A DNA stretch of 64,000 nt from Streptomyces sp. STR69 (GTDB lineage Bacteria; Actinomycetota; Actinomycetes; Streptomycetales; Streptomycetaceae): the NCBI RefSeq assembly GCF_024519455.1, contig NZ_JALJRY010000041.1:1-64000 (forward strand), written 5' to 3'. The translations under genes were made by a program, and so were the position numbers. Shown piece after piece: positions 8,790-19,350 of this stretch (positions are counted from its first letter, which is position 1; each line of letters begins with the position of its first letter). The notes under the pieces were generated by a model. That model was given only the letters and a program-made list of their open reading frames with translations. It did not search any database and was not told where the DNA came from.

Positions 8790-9701
8790 ATGTCAGCCAC
8801 ACCTGTCATCGAAGTCACCGCACTGCGCAAGTCCTACGGCGGCCGGGCCGTCGTCGACGGTGTCTCGTTCGCCGTCGAGGAGGGCGAGATCTTCGGGATC
8901 CTCGGCCCGAACGGCGCGGGCAAGACCACCACCGTCGAGTGTGTCGAGGGACTGCGCGTCCCGGACGCGGGTCGGGTCCGGGTCACCGGCCTCGACCCCG
9001 TCGCCGACCACGAGCAGGTCGCCCGTGTCCTCGGCGCCCAGCTCCAGGAGAGCGAACTCCAGGCCAAGCTCACCGTCCGCGAGGCCCTGGAGCTGTACGC
9101 GGCCCTCTATCCGCACCCCGCCGACTGGCAGCCGCTGGCCGAACGCCTCGGGTTGACGGCGAAGTTGACCACCCGGTTCGCGAAGTTGTCCGGTGGCCAG
9201 AAGCAGCGCCTGTTCATCGCGCTCGCGCTGATCGGGAATCCCCGGGTCGTCGTCCTCGACGAGCTGACCACGGGGCTCGACCCGCGGGCCCGCCGCGACA
9301 CCTGGCAGCTCATCGAGGAGGTCCGGGCCAGTGGGGTCACCGTCCTGCTCGTCACCCACTTCATGGAGGAGGCCCAGCGCCTCTGCGACCGGATCGCGGT
9401 GATCGACAAGGGCAAGGTGGCCGCCCTGGACACCCCGGACGGACTGATCCGCCGCTCGGCGGGGTCCACCGTCATCAGCTTCACGCCCTCCGCGCCGCTC
9501 GACGACGGCGACCTGAACGTGCTGCCCGCGCTCACCTCCGTGGCCCGCAAGGACGGCCGGATCACCCTCTCCGGCACCGACGAGACCGTCAACGCCGTCA
9601 TCACCCTGCTCGCCCGGGGACACATCACCGCCCACCAACTCCGGGTCTCCGACGCCACGTTGGACGACGCCTTCCTGGACCTGACGGAGGTCACCCGATG
9701 A
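8790..9701 (+). CDS. ABC transporter ATP-binding protein, DrrA-like
   Basis: 303 aa from the ATG at 8790 (the frame is open upstream, but conserved sequence begins at MSATPVIEV). Stand-alone ATPase subunit: Walker A GPNGAGKTTT at 39-48, LSGGQKQR signature, VVLDELTTGLDPRAR Walker B/D-loop and a THFMEEA H-loop, followed by a C-terminal extension of the kind seen in DrrA/CcmA-type drug exporters. Its TGA overlaps the permease start (ATGA). With the permease it should form a type-2 exporter of drugs, antibiotics or lipids. The kinase-regulator pair directly downstream suggests inducible control. Confidence 0.92.
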   Translation: MSATPVIEVTALRKSYGGRAVVDGVSFAVEEGEIFGILGPNGAGKTTTVECVEGLRVPDAGRVRVTGLDPVADHEQVARVLGAQLQESELQAKLTVREALELYAALYPHPADWQPLAERLGLTAKLTTRFAKLSGGQKQRLFIALALIGNPRVVVLDELTTGLDPRARRDTWQLIEEVRASGVTVLLVTHFMEEAQRLCDRIAVIDKGKVAALDTPDGLIRRSAGSTVISFTPSAPLDDGDLNVLPALTSVARKDGRITLSGTDETVNAVITLLARGHITAHQLRVSDATLDDAFLDLTEVTR

Positions 9702-10432
9702 ACACCGCAGTCCTGCGCACCGAGTTGCGCCTCTTCCGCCGCGAACCGGGCGCCCTCTTCTGGATCCTGGCCTTCCCCACCCTGCTGCTGGTGATCCTGG
9801 GCTCCATCCCCGGCTTCCGCCACCACGACGCCGACCTCGGCGGCCTGCGCACGATCGACGTGTACGTCCCGGTCGCGGTCCTGCTCGGCATGATCGTCGG
9901 CGCGCTCCAGTCGATGCCGCAGAACCTCACCGGCTACCGCGAACGCGGCATCCTGCGCCGTATGTCCGCCACCCCGGTCCGCCCCTCCGCCCTGCTCTCC
10001 GCGCAGATGGTGGTCTACGGCACGGCGGCCCTGGCCTCCGCCCTGTGCGCGCTGATCGTCGGCCGCCTCGCCTTCGACGTACGCCTTCCGAAGCAGCCGA
10101 TCGGCTATCTCCTCGCCCTGCTCCTCGCGATCCTCGCCGCGCTCGCGCTGGGCGCGGTGGTCTCCGCGCTGTCGCGGACGACGAAGATCGCGGGCGCCAT
10201 CGGGTCGGCCGTGTTCTTCCCGATGATGTTCTGCGCGGGGGTGTGGATCCCGGTGAACTCCATGCCGGACGTCATGGCGCGGATCGTCGGCTACACACCG
10301 TTCGGTGCCGCCGCCGAGGCCCTGAACCGGGCGGCGGCCGGCGACTGGCCGGGCTGGACGCACCTGGGTGTGCTGGTCGCCTGGACCATACTGCTGACGG
10401 CCGGCGCCTCGCGCTGGTTCCGCTGGGAGTAG
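9698..10432 (+). CDS. ABC-2 type permease, DrrB-like
   Basis: 244 aa inner-membrane permease of the ABC-2 family with about six hydrophobic segments: near 22-40, 55-75, 100-125, 135-160, 165-185 and 220-240. Conserved features include the N-terminal RTELRLFRREPGALFW and the late SAVFFPMMFCAGVWIP segment. It starts inside the stop of the ATPase gene (ATGA overlap), so the two are made together. The next gene, a histidine kinase, follows after 11 bp. Substrate unknown. Confidence 0.92.
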   Translation: MNTAVLRTELRLFRREPGALFWILAFPTLLLVILGSIPGFRHHDADLGGLRTIDVYVPVAVLLGMIVGALQSMPQNLTGYRERGILRRMSATPVRPSALLSAQMVVYGTAALASALCALIVGRLAFDVRLPKQPIGYLLALLLAILAALALGAVVSALSRTTKIAGAIGSAVFFPMMFCAGVWIPVNSMPDVMARIVGYTPFGAAAEALNRAAAGDWPGWTHLGVLVAWTILLTAGASRWFRWE

Positions 10433-10443
10433 GGGAGGCGGCC

Positions 10444-11727
10444 GTGCAGACTGGGGAGATGACCACCAGGGACAGGCAGATCGACCGTCGCTGGGAGCAG
10501 CTGCACACATGGGGGCCGTACGGGCTGCTCGGTGTCAGTGTCGTCCTCGCGGTCGCCTCCGCCGGTCTGTTCGACCACTCCGCGGCCCAGTGGCGGACCG
10601 GCTGGGCCCTGGCCGGCGCTGCGCTAGTCGTCCAGCTCTGGTGGCACGGCACCCGCTCCCGCCGACCGGGCCGCGGCCGGACCCCGTCGCGGGCGGGGAC
10701 TCTGTACTACGTCGTCCGCTGGGCCATCGCCTTCGTCCTCACCTGGATCGACCCGTTCTTCGCGTTCTACGCCGCCTCCGGCTTCATGGACGCCGACGAA
10801 CTGATCCCGGGCACGGTGGCGCAGCGGGTCGGGCTGTTCGCGAGCGCGGTCACGGTGGCCGGAGCGCAGGCGGGCGGGCTGCCGTTGCGGAGTGGGCTCC
10901 AATGGGTCCTCTTCGCGGCGCTCGTGGCCGCCAACTCCGGTCTGCAGATGGCGATCGCGCATCTCACCGAGCAGGAGTCACTGCGCTCCCGCGAGCGCGG
11001 CGAAACCATCACCGCACTCGAACGCACCAACACCGCCCTCCAGCAGGCCCTCGACGAGAACGCCGCCCTGCACACCCAACTCCTCGTCCAGGCAAGGGAA
11101 GCCGGGGTCGCCGACGAACGACGCCGACTGGCCGCCGAGATCCACGACACCATCGCCCAGGGCCTGACCGGCATCATCGCCCAGCTCCAAGTCGTGGCGA
11201 ACGCACCCGACTTGACGACCGCCCGCACCCACCTCGACCGCGCCTCCGCGCTCGCCCGGCACAGCCTCGGCGAGGCCCGCCGCTCCGTGCAGAACCTCGC
11301 CCCCGTCGCCCTGGAGCACGACGGACTGCCCGAGGCGCTGAAGAACACGGTCGCCGAGTGGGGCGAACGCACCGGCGTCCGCGCCGAGTTCACCGTCACC
11401 GGCACCACCGAACAGCTCCACGACGAGGTCTCGGCGACCCTGCTCCGCATCGCCCAGGAAGCCCTGTCGAACGCGGCCCGGCACGCCCGCGCCACCCGCG
11501 TCGGCGTCACCCTCTCCTTCCTCGGCGAGGACGTCATCCTCGACATCCGCGACGACGGACAGGGCTTCGACCCCCTCGCGCTGCCCGAACGCACCCGCAC
11601 CGGCGGCTTCGGCCTCGACGGCATGCGGGTCCGCGCCGAGCGCATCGCGGGCACGCTCACGGTCGAGTCCGAGCCTGGTCACGGCACCGCCCTGTCGGCT
11701 CGCGTACCGTTGGTCCGCCATGAGTGA
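10444..11727 (+). CDS. Sensor histidine kinase, HisKA_3/NarL type
   Basis: 427 aa from GTG 10444, which has a GGGGAGG ribosome site at good spacing; the ATG at 10459 has none. The N-terminal third carries about five to six membrane segments (24-170) with almost no extracellular loop, as in intramembrane-sensing kinases of cell-envelope stress systems. A coiled linker (175-225) leads to the phospho-acceptor motif EIHDTIAQGL (His234). The ATPase domain carries NAARHA (N-box) and DIRDDGQGF (G1). It ends 8 bp inside the regulator gene. Lying downstream of the DrrAB-like genes, it probably senses the compound they export. Confidence 0.9.
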   Translation: MQTGEMTTRDRQIDRRWEQLHTWGPYGLLGVSVVLAVASAGLFDHSAAQWRTGWALAGAALVVQLWWHGTRSRRPGRGRTPSRAGTLYYVVRWAIAFVLTWIDPFFAFYAASGFMDADELIPGTVAQRVGLFASAVTVAGAQAGGLPLRSGLQWVLFAALVAANSGLQMAIAHLTEQESLRSRERGETITALERTNTALQQALDENAALHTQLLVQAREAGVADERRRLAAEIHDTIAQGLTGIIAQLQVVANAPDLTTARTHLDRASALARHSLGEARRSVQNLAPVALEHDGLPEALKNTVAEWGERTGVRAEFTVTGTTEQLHDEVSATLLRIAQEALSNAARHARATRVGVTLSFLGEDVILDIRDDGQGFDPLALPERTRTGGFGLDGMRVRAERIAGTLTVESEPGHGTALSARVPLVRHE

Positions 11728-12364
11728 CGAGTTGCTGATCTCCCTGCTGATCGTCGACGACCATCCCGTCGTACGGGACGGTCTGCGCGGCATGTTCGAG
11801 TCCGCGCCCGGATTCCGCGTCCTGGGCGAGGCGGCGAACGGTGTCGAGGCCGTGGAGCGGGCCGCCGCCCTCGACCCGGACGTGATCCTGATGGACCTGC
11901 GGATGCCGGCCGGCGGGGGAGTCGACGCCATCCGGGAACTGACCCGCCGCGCCGCCCGCGCGAAGGTGCTCGTCCTGACGACGTACGACACCGACTCCGA
12001 CACGCTGCCCGCGATCGAGGCGGGCGCGACCGGCTATCTCCTGAAGGACGCGCCCCGCGACGAGCTGTTCACCGCCGTCCGCGCGGCGGCGGAAGGCCGT
12101 ACGGTCCTCTCGCCCGCCGTCGCCTCCCGCCTGGTCTCCGCCGTGCGCGGCCCCCAGACCCCCGGCAACGAACCGCTCTCCGCCCGCGAGCGCGAAGTGC
12201 TGGCCCTCGTCGCCAAGGGCACCTCCAACCGCGAGATCGCCCGCGAACTCTTCATCAGCGAGGCGACCGTCAAGACCCATCTCACCCACCTGTACGGCAA
12301 GTTGGGCGTCAAGGACCGCGCGGCGGCGGTGGCGACGGCGTACGACCGGGGGATCCTGGGCTGA
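11720..12364 (+). CDS. NarL/LuxR-family response regulator
   Basis: 214 aa cytoplasmic transcription factor. The receiver domain (1-120) has the acidic pair Asp13-Asp14, phospho-acceptor Asp59 in LMDLRMP, and the conserved Lys in LLKDAP. A GerE/LuxR helix-turn-helix (about 150-205) carries LSAREREVLALVAKGTSNREIA. It overlaps the kinase gene by 8 bp and is its partner. Likely targets are the exporter genes just upstream. Its stop codon lies within a hairpin shared with the convergent glgX gene. Confidence 0.93.
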   Translation: MSDELLISLLIVDDHPVVRDGLRGMFESAPGFRVLGEAANGVEAVERAAALDPDVILMDLRMPAGGGVDAIRELTRRAARAKVLVLTTYDTDSDTLPAIEAGATGYLLKDAPRDELFTAVRAAAEGRTVLSPAVASRLVSAVRGPQTPGNEPLSAREREVLALVAKGTSNREIARELFISEATVKTHLTHLYGKLGVKDRAAAVATAYDRGILG

Positions 12365-12373
12365 GGGCGGCGC

Positions 12374-12382
<9 letters not shown>
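12356..12382. terminator. Bidirectional hairpin terminator between convergent genes
   Basis: A 10-bp perfect stem (12356-12365 with 12373-12382, arms CCTGGGCTGAG-like) with a 7-base loop. It spans the stop codons of both the response regulator and glgX, which are only 9 bp apart. There is no T tract, as is common in Streptomyces. Confidence 0.65.
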
Positions 12383-14671
<2,289 letters not shown>

Positions 14672-14823
14672 CGTCCGGCCTCCTGCGGCTCATGGAACGA
14701 CGAGGTGAAGGGCGCACGACGTCCCGGTCGCGAGCCCCTGTCCTGTCATCCTCCCCACTGTTCTGCCCAGAGCTTGGGTCGCACTCACGTTTCCCTGAGG
14801 CAGGCCCGCTCGTTGAGCACCCC

Positions 14824-16056
14824 GTGAGGCATGCACAAGGGCGCGCGCGGCGCGCGGGGGTCGCACTGGCCGCCGTACTGACATGGGCAGGACTGCTGGC
14901 CGGAGCCACCGGCTGTACTTCCGACGGCTCGGGCGGGAGCGGTATCGACGAGCTCTTCGGCAAGGCACCGGCGCCCGAGGATGTGATCCGGATCTCGCCC
15001 GACGACACCGCCAAGGGAGTCAAACCCGACCGGCGACTGCTGGTCAAGGTGCCCAGCGGGCGCCTGGAGTCCGTGCAGGTCGTCAAGGAGCAGGACGCCC
15101 AGGACACCCCCGTCCCGGGCCGTATCTCCGAGGACGGTCTGCGCTGGGAGCCCGAGGACGCGAAGCTCGCCCTGGCCGCCCGGTACACCGTCGACGCGGT
15201 CGCCCTCGACGGCCACGGCCGCCGCTCCGCCCGGCACACCACGTTCACCACCTACGTCCCCGACGAACGGTTCATCGGATACGTCACCCCGGAGAACCGT
15301 GCCACGGTCGGCACCGGAATGATCGTCTCCCTCGGCTTCAACCGGGAGATCGAGAACCGGGCCGCCGTCGAGCGCGCCATCCATGTCACCGCGAAGCCGG
15401 CCGTCGAGGTCCGCCCGCACTGGTTCGGCAACGCCCGCCTCGACTTCCGCCCCGAGTCCTACTGGAAACCCGGCACCCAGGTCACCGTCTCCCTCCGCCT
15501 GCGCGACGTGGAAGGCGCACGCGGCGTCTACGGGCTCCAGTACAAGACGTTCTCCTTCACCGTCGGCCGCAGCCAGGTCTCCCTGGTCGACGCGGTCAAA
15601 CACACCATGGAGGTACGGCGCGACGGCGACCTCCTGGCCACCGTGCCGATCACCGCCGGTGCCCCCGGGCGGACGACGTACAACGGGAAAATGGTGGTCA
15701 TGGAGATGCTGGAGGTGACCCGTATGAACAGCCGTACGGTCGGCTTCGGCGGCGAGTACGACATCCCCGACGTCCCGCACGCCATGCGGCTCACCGACTC
15801 CGGCACCTTCCTGCACGGCAACTACTGGGCGCCGGCCGCCCCCGGACACGTCAACGTCAGCCACGGGTGCGTGGGGCTGCGGGACGTGAAGGGCGGCGGT
15901 TCGGACACTCCGGCCGGCTGGTTCTTCGACCGCAGCATCGTCGGGGACGTGGTCGAGGTCGTGCACAGCAACGACAAACAGGTCGCTCCCGACAATGGCC
16001 TCGGCGGGTGGAACATGGGTTGGAAGGAGTGGAAGGCGGGCAGTGCGGTCAAGTGA
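14824..16056 (+). CDS. L,D-transpeptidase lipoprotein (Ig-like plus YkuD), copy 1
   Basis: 410 aa from GTG 14824, chosen because it yields a lipoprotein signal (basic MRHAQGRARRAG, hydrophobic core, ATGC lipobox); the frame is open further upstream without a better start. Two Ig-like modules (about 60-250) precede a YkuD catalytic domain with HGNYW and the SHGCVGLRDV motif carrying His and the nucleophilic Cys. It forms 3-3 crosslinks in peptidoglycan or attaches proteins, outside the membrane. The next gene is a clear paralogue on the same strand. Resistance to most beta-lactams other than carbapenems is a known family trait. Confidence 0.92.
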   Translation: MRHAQGRARRAGVALAAVLTWAGLLAGATGCTSDGSGGSGIDELFGKAPAPEDVIRISPDDTAKGVKPDRRLLVKVPSGRLESVQVVKEQDAQDTPVPGRISEDGLRWEPEDAKLALAARYTVDAVALDGHGRRSARHTTFTTYVPDERFIGYVTPENRATVGTGMIVSLGFNREIENRAAVERAIHVTAKPAVEVRPHWFGNARLDFRPESYWKPGTQVTVSLRLRDVEGARGVYGLQYKTFSFTVGRSQVSLVDAVKHTMEVRRDGDLLATVPITAGAPGRTTYNGKMVVMEMLEVTRMNSRTVGFGGEYDIPDVPHAMRLTDSGTFLHGNYWAPAAPGHVNVSHGCVGLRDVKGGGSDTPAGWFFDRSIVGDVVEVVHSNDKQVAPDNGLGGWNMGWKEWKAGSAVK

Positions 16057-16223
16057 CCGGAGACGGGGCGGGCACCCTGCGTCAGGCGGCAGTTGAAGTT
16101 GCGACCGAACGGTGACAATCACCTGACACGAAGCTCAAATCCTGGCAGTTAATATGCGCGGATGCGCACGTCAGATGCGCAAAGGGGTGCGGGCCGGACC
16201 AGGCCCGGCGAGGGGAGAAAGTC

Positions 16224-17474
16224 TTGAACGTGCGACCGATATCGGGGGCGTCGGTTGACGCGCGCGGCCGGAGAAACAAGGGCTTGCTGGCGCTGATCCT
16301 CGGCGTGCTGCTGCTCGCCGTCACCGCGTGCGGAGGTGGCGGCGGTAGCTCCAACTCCGGCTCCGGGTCCGGCGATGCCAAGGACAAGGCCTCGGACACG
16401 GCCCAGACCAAGCAGTCGCAGGCGGTCGTCACCATCGCCCCCAAGGACGGCTCGAAGTCCGTCGACACCAGCGGCGCCCTCAAGATCAGCGCCGCGAAGG
16501 GCAAGTTGACCGAGGTCACCGTGAAGGACGCCGGTGGCTCCGAGGTCGACGGCGCGATCACCGGCGGCGGCGCGACCTGGACTCCCGCGACGCATCTCGC
16601 CGCCTCCACCAAGTACACCGTGCACGCGGTCGCCAAGGACTCCGCGGGCCGGGTCGCCGCCGAGGACTCCAGCTTCACCACCCTGACCCCGGCGAACACC
16701 TTCGTCGGCTACTTCACCCCCGAGGACGGCTCCACGGTCGGCGTCGGTATGCCGTTCTCCATCCGCTTCACCCGGGGCATCACGCACCCCGGGGACGTGA
16801 AGAAGGCCATCAGCATCACGACCTCGCCGGCCGTCGACGTCGAGGGCCACTGGTTCGGCAACGACCGTCTCGACTTCCGCCCCGAGAACTACTGGAAGTC
16901 CGGCACCAAGGTCACCGTCAAGCTCAACCTCGACGGCGTCGAAGGCCGTTCGGGCGTCTACGGCAAGCAGACCAAGACGGTCAAGTTCACCATCGGCCGC
17001 AACCAGGTCTCCATCGTCGACGCCAAGAAGCACACGATGAAGGTCACCCAGGACGGAAAGACCATCAAGACCATCCCGGTCACCACCGGCAAGCCCGGCT
17101 ACGACACCTGGAACGGCCAGATGGTCATGAGCGAGAAGCTCACCGTGACCCGGATGAACGGTGACACGGTCGGCTACGGCGGCGAGTACGACATCAAGGA
17201 CGTCCCGCACGCCACCCGCCTGACCGACTCCGGCACCTTCGTCCACGGCAACTACTGGGGCGGCGACGCCTTCGGCAACTACAACGCCAGCCACGGCTGC
17301 ATAGGCCTCCGGGACGTCAAGGGCGGTTACAGCAAGACCGTCCCGGCCGCGTGGTTCTTCAACCACTCGATCCTCGGTGACGTCGTGGTCGTCAAGAACT
17401 CCAACGACGCGACCGTGGCACCCGACAACGGGCTCAACGGCTGGAACATGTCGTGGGCGAAGTGGACTGCGTGA
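16224..17474 (+). CDS. L,D-transpeptidase lipoprotein (Ig-like plus YkuD), copy 2
   Basis: 416 aa. Start TTG 16224 has an ideal AGGGGAGA site; GTG 16230 is an in-frame alternative. N-terminal signal GLLALILGVLLLAVTACGG gives a lipidated Cys, followed by a Gly/Ser-rich spacer, Ig-like modules (about 75-270) and a YkuD domain with HGNYWGGDAFG and SHGCIGLRDVKGG. It is collinear with the preceding gene over its whole length (for example HWFGN, LDFRPE and DNGLNGWNM match HWFGN, LDFRPE and DNGLGGWNM), so the pair arose by tandem duplication. It is followed by a strong terminator. Confidence 0.92.
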   Translation: MNVRPISGASVDARGRRNKGLLALILGVLLLAVTACGGGGGSSNSGSGSGDAKDKASDTAQTKQSQAVVTIAPKDGSKSVDTSGALKISAAKGKLTEVTVKDAGGSEVDGAITGGGATWTPATHLAASTKYTVHAVAKDSAGRVAAEDSSFTTLTPANTFVGYFTPEDGSTVGVGMPFSIRFTRGITHPGDVKKAISITTSPAVDVEGHWFGNDRLDFRPENYWKSGTKVTVKLNLDGVEGRSGVYGKQTKTVKFTIGRNQVSIVDAKKHTMKVTQDGKTIKTIPVTTGKPGYDTWNGQMVMSEKLTVTRMNGDTVGYGGEYDIKDVPHATRLTDSGTFVHGNYWGGDAFGNYNASHGCIGLRDVKGGYSKTVPAAWFFNHSILGDVVVVKNSNDATVAPDNGLNGWNMSWAKWTA

Positions 17475-17491
17475 CACTTTCCTAGACAGAT

Positions 17492-17528
17492 ACGGGCCCG
17501 GTGCTGTGACCCACAGCACCGGGCCCGT
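17492..17528 (+). terminator. Strong terminator after the L,D-transpeptidase pair
   Basis: A perfect 17-bp stem (17492-17508 with 17512-17528) closed by a 3-base loop, 18 bp after the stop codon. Very GC-rich and without a U tract; Streptomyces terminators of this type work on stem strength. Confidence 0.88.
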
Positions 17529-17556
17529 TGTCGTTAGCGCGCGTTAACCTGCGTGC

Positions 17557-18324
17557 ATGACCGTGAATCTCGAAGTCGCCGAGGGCGTCGGCACCATCCG
17601 CCTCGACCGCCCGCCGATGAACGCGCTGGACACCGCAACCCAGGACCGCCTCAAGGAGCTCGCCGAGGAGGCCACGCGCCGCGAGGACGTGCGGGCCGTG
17701 GTGGTCTACGGCGGGGAGAAGGTGTTCGCGGCGGGCGCGGACATCAAGGAGATGCAGCGCATGGACCACGCGGCGATGGTCGCGCGGTCGCGTGCCTTGC
17801 AGGATTCGTTCACGGCGGTGGCCCGTATCCCCAAGCCGGTCGTCGCGGCCATCACGGGCTACGCGCTGGGCGGGGGCTGCGAGTTGGCGCTGTGCGCGGA
17901 CTTCCGCATCGCGGCCGACAACGCGAAGTTGGGGCAGCCGGAGATCCTGCTCGGCCTCATCCCCGGTGCGGGCGGCACACAGCGGCTGGCCCGGCTGATC
18001 GGACCGTCGAAGGCGAAGGACCTGATCTTCACCGGCCGTATGGTCAAGGCCGACGAGGCGCTCCAACTGGGCCTGGTGGACCGGCTGGTGCCCGCCGCCG
18101 AGGTCTACACGGAGGCGCACGCGTGGGCGGCGAAACTCGCGCAGGGTCCGGCGATCGCGCTCCGTGCGGCGAAGGAAGCGATCGACACCGGTCTGGAGAC
18201 GGACATCGAGACCGGGCTCACGGTCGAACGGACGTGGTTCGCGGGGCTGTTCGCGACCGAGGACCGTGAGATCGGGATGCGCAGCTTCGTCGAAGAGGGC
18301 CCCGGCAAGGCGAAGTTCCAGTGA
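17557..18324 (+). CDS. Enoyl-CoA hydratase/isomerase family protein (crotonase)
   Basis: 255 aa, full length for the family. Crotonase fold with oxyanion-hole segment AAGADIKEM (about 52-60) and YALGGGCELAL (about 105-115). Both catalytic glutamates of true hydratases are present, in GGCELA and GQPEILLGLIPGAGGTQRL. It therefore most likely hydrates 2-enoyl-CoA in fatty-acid or aromatic acid beta-oxidation. It stands alone, bounded by the terminator upstream and 308 bp of non-coding DNA downstream, so the pathway cannot be named. Confidence 0.9.
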   Translation: MTVNLEVAEGVGTIRLDRPPMNALDTATQDRLKELAEEATRREDVRAVVVYGGEKVFAAGADIKEMQRMDHAAMVARSRALQDSFTAVARIPKPVVAAITGYALGGGCELALCADFRIAADNAKLGQPEILLGLIPGAGGTQRLARLIGPSKAKDLIFTGRMVKADEALQLGLVDRLVPAAEVYTEAHAWAAKLAQGPAIALRAAKEAIDTGLETDIETGLTVERTWFAGLFATEDREIGMRSFVEEGPGKAKFQ

Positions 18325-18632
18325 ACCGGACCGTCGAAGTCTGGTGAACCGGACGGTCAAATACCGCTCAGCCACTTGCAATTGACGCGATGTCTCATAC
18401 AGGTCCCTCGACGGGATGGTTTATGGGAACCTTAAGGTGACCTTAAGTCTGCCTTGTCGAGGGAGCCTGTCGATTGCCTCCAACAGAGCCTTCGCCGCAG
18501 GTCGGAGGGGTTGCGGCCGACGCTGAAATGCCACTGGCATATGCCAATCGGATGTCGCGGAACAGGTGCTTCCGGGGGGCGTATTCCTCCGGAACCGCCC
18601 CGGAGGCCGTCCGGGGCGGCCATGATGGACGC
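18325..18632. other. Non-coding regulatory-looking region upstream of the HATPase gene
   Basis: 308 bp with no credible gene. It holds an imperfect direct repeat of TGAACCGGAC(C/G)GTC starting at 18322 and 18344, two tandem ACCTTAAG units at 18429-18436 and 18440-18447 (the first is part of a perfect 10-bp palindrome, ACCTTAAGGT), and a perfect 12-bp palindrome TGGCATATGCCA at 18535-18546, about 90 bp before the downstream start. These are candidate regulator sites; no -10/-35 pair is clear. Confidence 0.5.
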
Positions 18633-19136
18633 ATGGCGGGGCTGGAAGGTATCGGACAGCCGCGGGGACAAGGCCGTGCGACCGCGGCGCGCTGGTCGCC
18701 TGCGGTCGAGGACGAGCGGGCACTCAAAGCGATCGAATTGTTCGGCGATCCGACGGAGGCGGAAGTTCCGCTCCCGTCCCGCCCCGAGTCCGCCGCCGCG
18801 GCCCGCCGGCTCACCCAGATCGTCGTCCTGCGGCACTGGGGACTCAGCCCGAAAATGACCGAGGACGCCGTCTTACTGGTTTCGGAACTGGTCGGAAACG
18901 CCGTACGGCACACGGGCGCCCGGGTGTTCGGACTGCGGATGAAGCGCCGTCGCGGCTGGATCCGCGTCGAGGTCCGCGACCCGTCCCGGGGCCTGCCCTG
19001 TCTGATGCCGGTCCAGGAGATGGACCTGAGCGGTCGCGGCCTCTTCCTCGTCGACAAACTCTCCGACCGCTGGGGCGTCGACCTGTTGCCTCGAGGCAAG
19101 ACGACGTGGTTCGAGATGCGGGTCGCCGACCGTTGA
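18633..19136 (+). CDS. ATP-binding protein, anti-sigma-factor kinase type (SpoIIAB/RsbW-like HATPase)
   Basis: 167 aa from ATG 18633; the frame is open upstream to 18474, but that part runs through palindromes and looks non-coding. A GHKL ATPase domain covers about 55-165: LVSELVGNAVRHTG (N-box), VRDPSRGLP (G1 with Asp), GRGLFLVDKLSDRWG (G2). Proteins of this kind bind sigma factors or phosphorylate anti-anti-sigma factors; Streptomyces have dozens, most uncharacterised. Leucine codon 81 (18873-18875) is TTA, so translation should depend on the developmental bldA tRNA. No sigma or antagonist gene is adjacent. Confidence 0.85.
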   Translation: MAGLEGIGQPRGQGRATAARWSPAVEDERALKAIELFGDPTEAEVPLPSRPESAAAARRLTQIVVLRHWGLSPKMTEDAVLLVSELVGNAVRHTGARVFGLRMKRRRGWIRVEVRDPSRGLPCLMPVQEMDLSGRGLFLVDKLSDRWGVDLLPRGKTTWFEMRVADR

Positions 19137-19194
19137 ACGCGTGACGCTCCGCTGCGTGTGACGGGGGCAGGTCGTCGGTTTTCCGCGGCGCCGC

Positions 19195-19240
19195 TGTGGC
19201 TGGTCGCGCAGTTCCCCGCGCCCCGGTGGGGCGCTGTCGA
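19195..19240 (+). repeat. Streptomyces-type intergenic repeat with hairpin
   Basis: The segment around GGTCGCGCAGTTCC followed by GCGCCCC-GGT-GGGGCGC (19218-19224 paired with 19228-19234) has the form of a short repeat often seen between Streptomyces genes. It lies about 60 bp after the HATPase stop and may end that transcript. Recognition is from memory of the pattern, not from a search. Confidence 0.55.
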
Positions 19241-19350
19241 ACCGCAGTTGGATCGGCCGGGCAACCCCGTGCGGACGACCGTTCGAGGCGCGACCCGTGA
19301 GGGTCCCTCGATCGGGTTAATGCCCCGCTTTCTTGCTCAACGCCCCTTAA

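Noticed and set aside
8642..8830. 63-residue N-terminal extension of the ABC half-transporter at 6833-8641
   Set aside because: It would translate the 24-bp palindrome and overlap the divergent ATPase gene; transporter-like sequence begins at ATG 8641.
18474..18632. 53-residue N-terminal extension of the HATPase gene
   Set aside because: The stretch contains palindromic, promoter-like DNA and no conserved protein sequence; ATG 18633 starts the recognisable protein.
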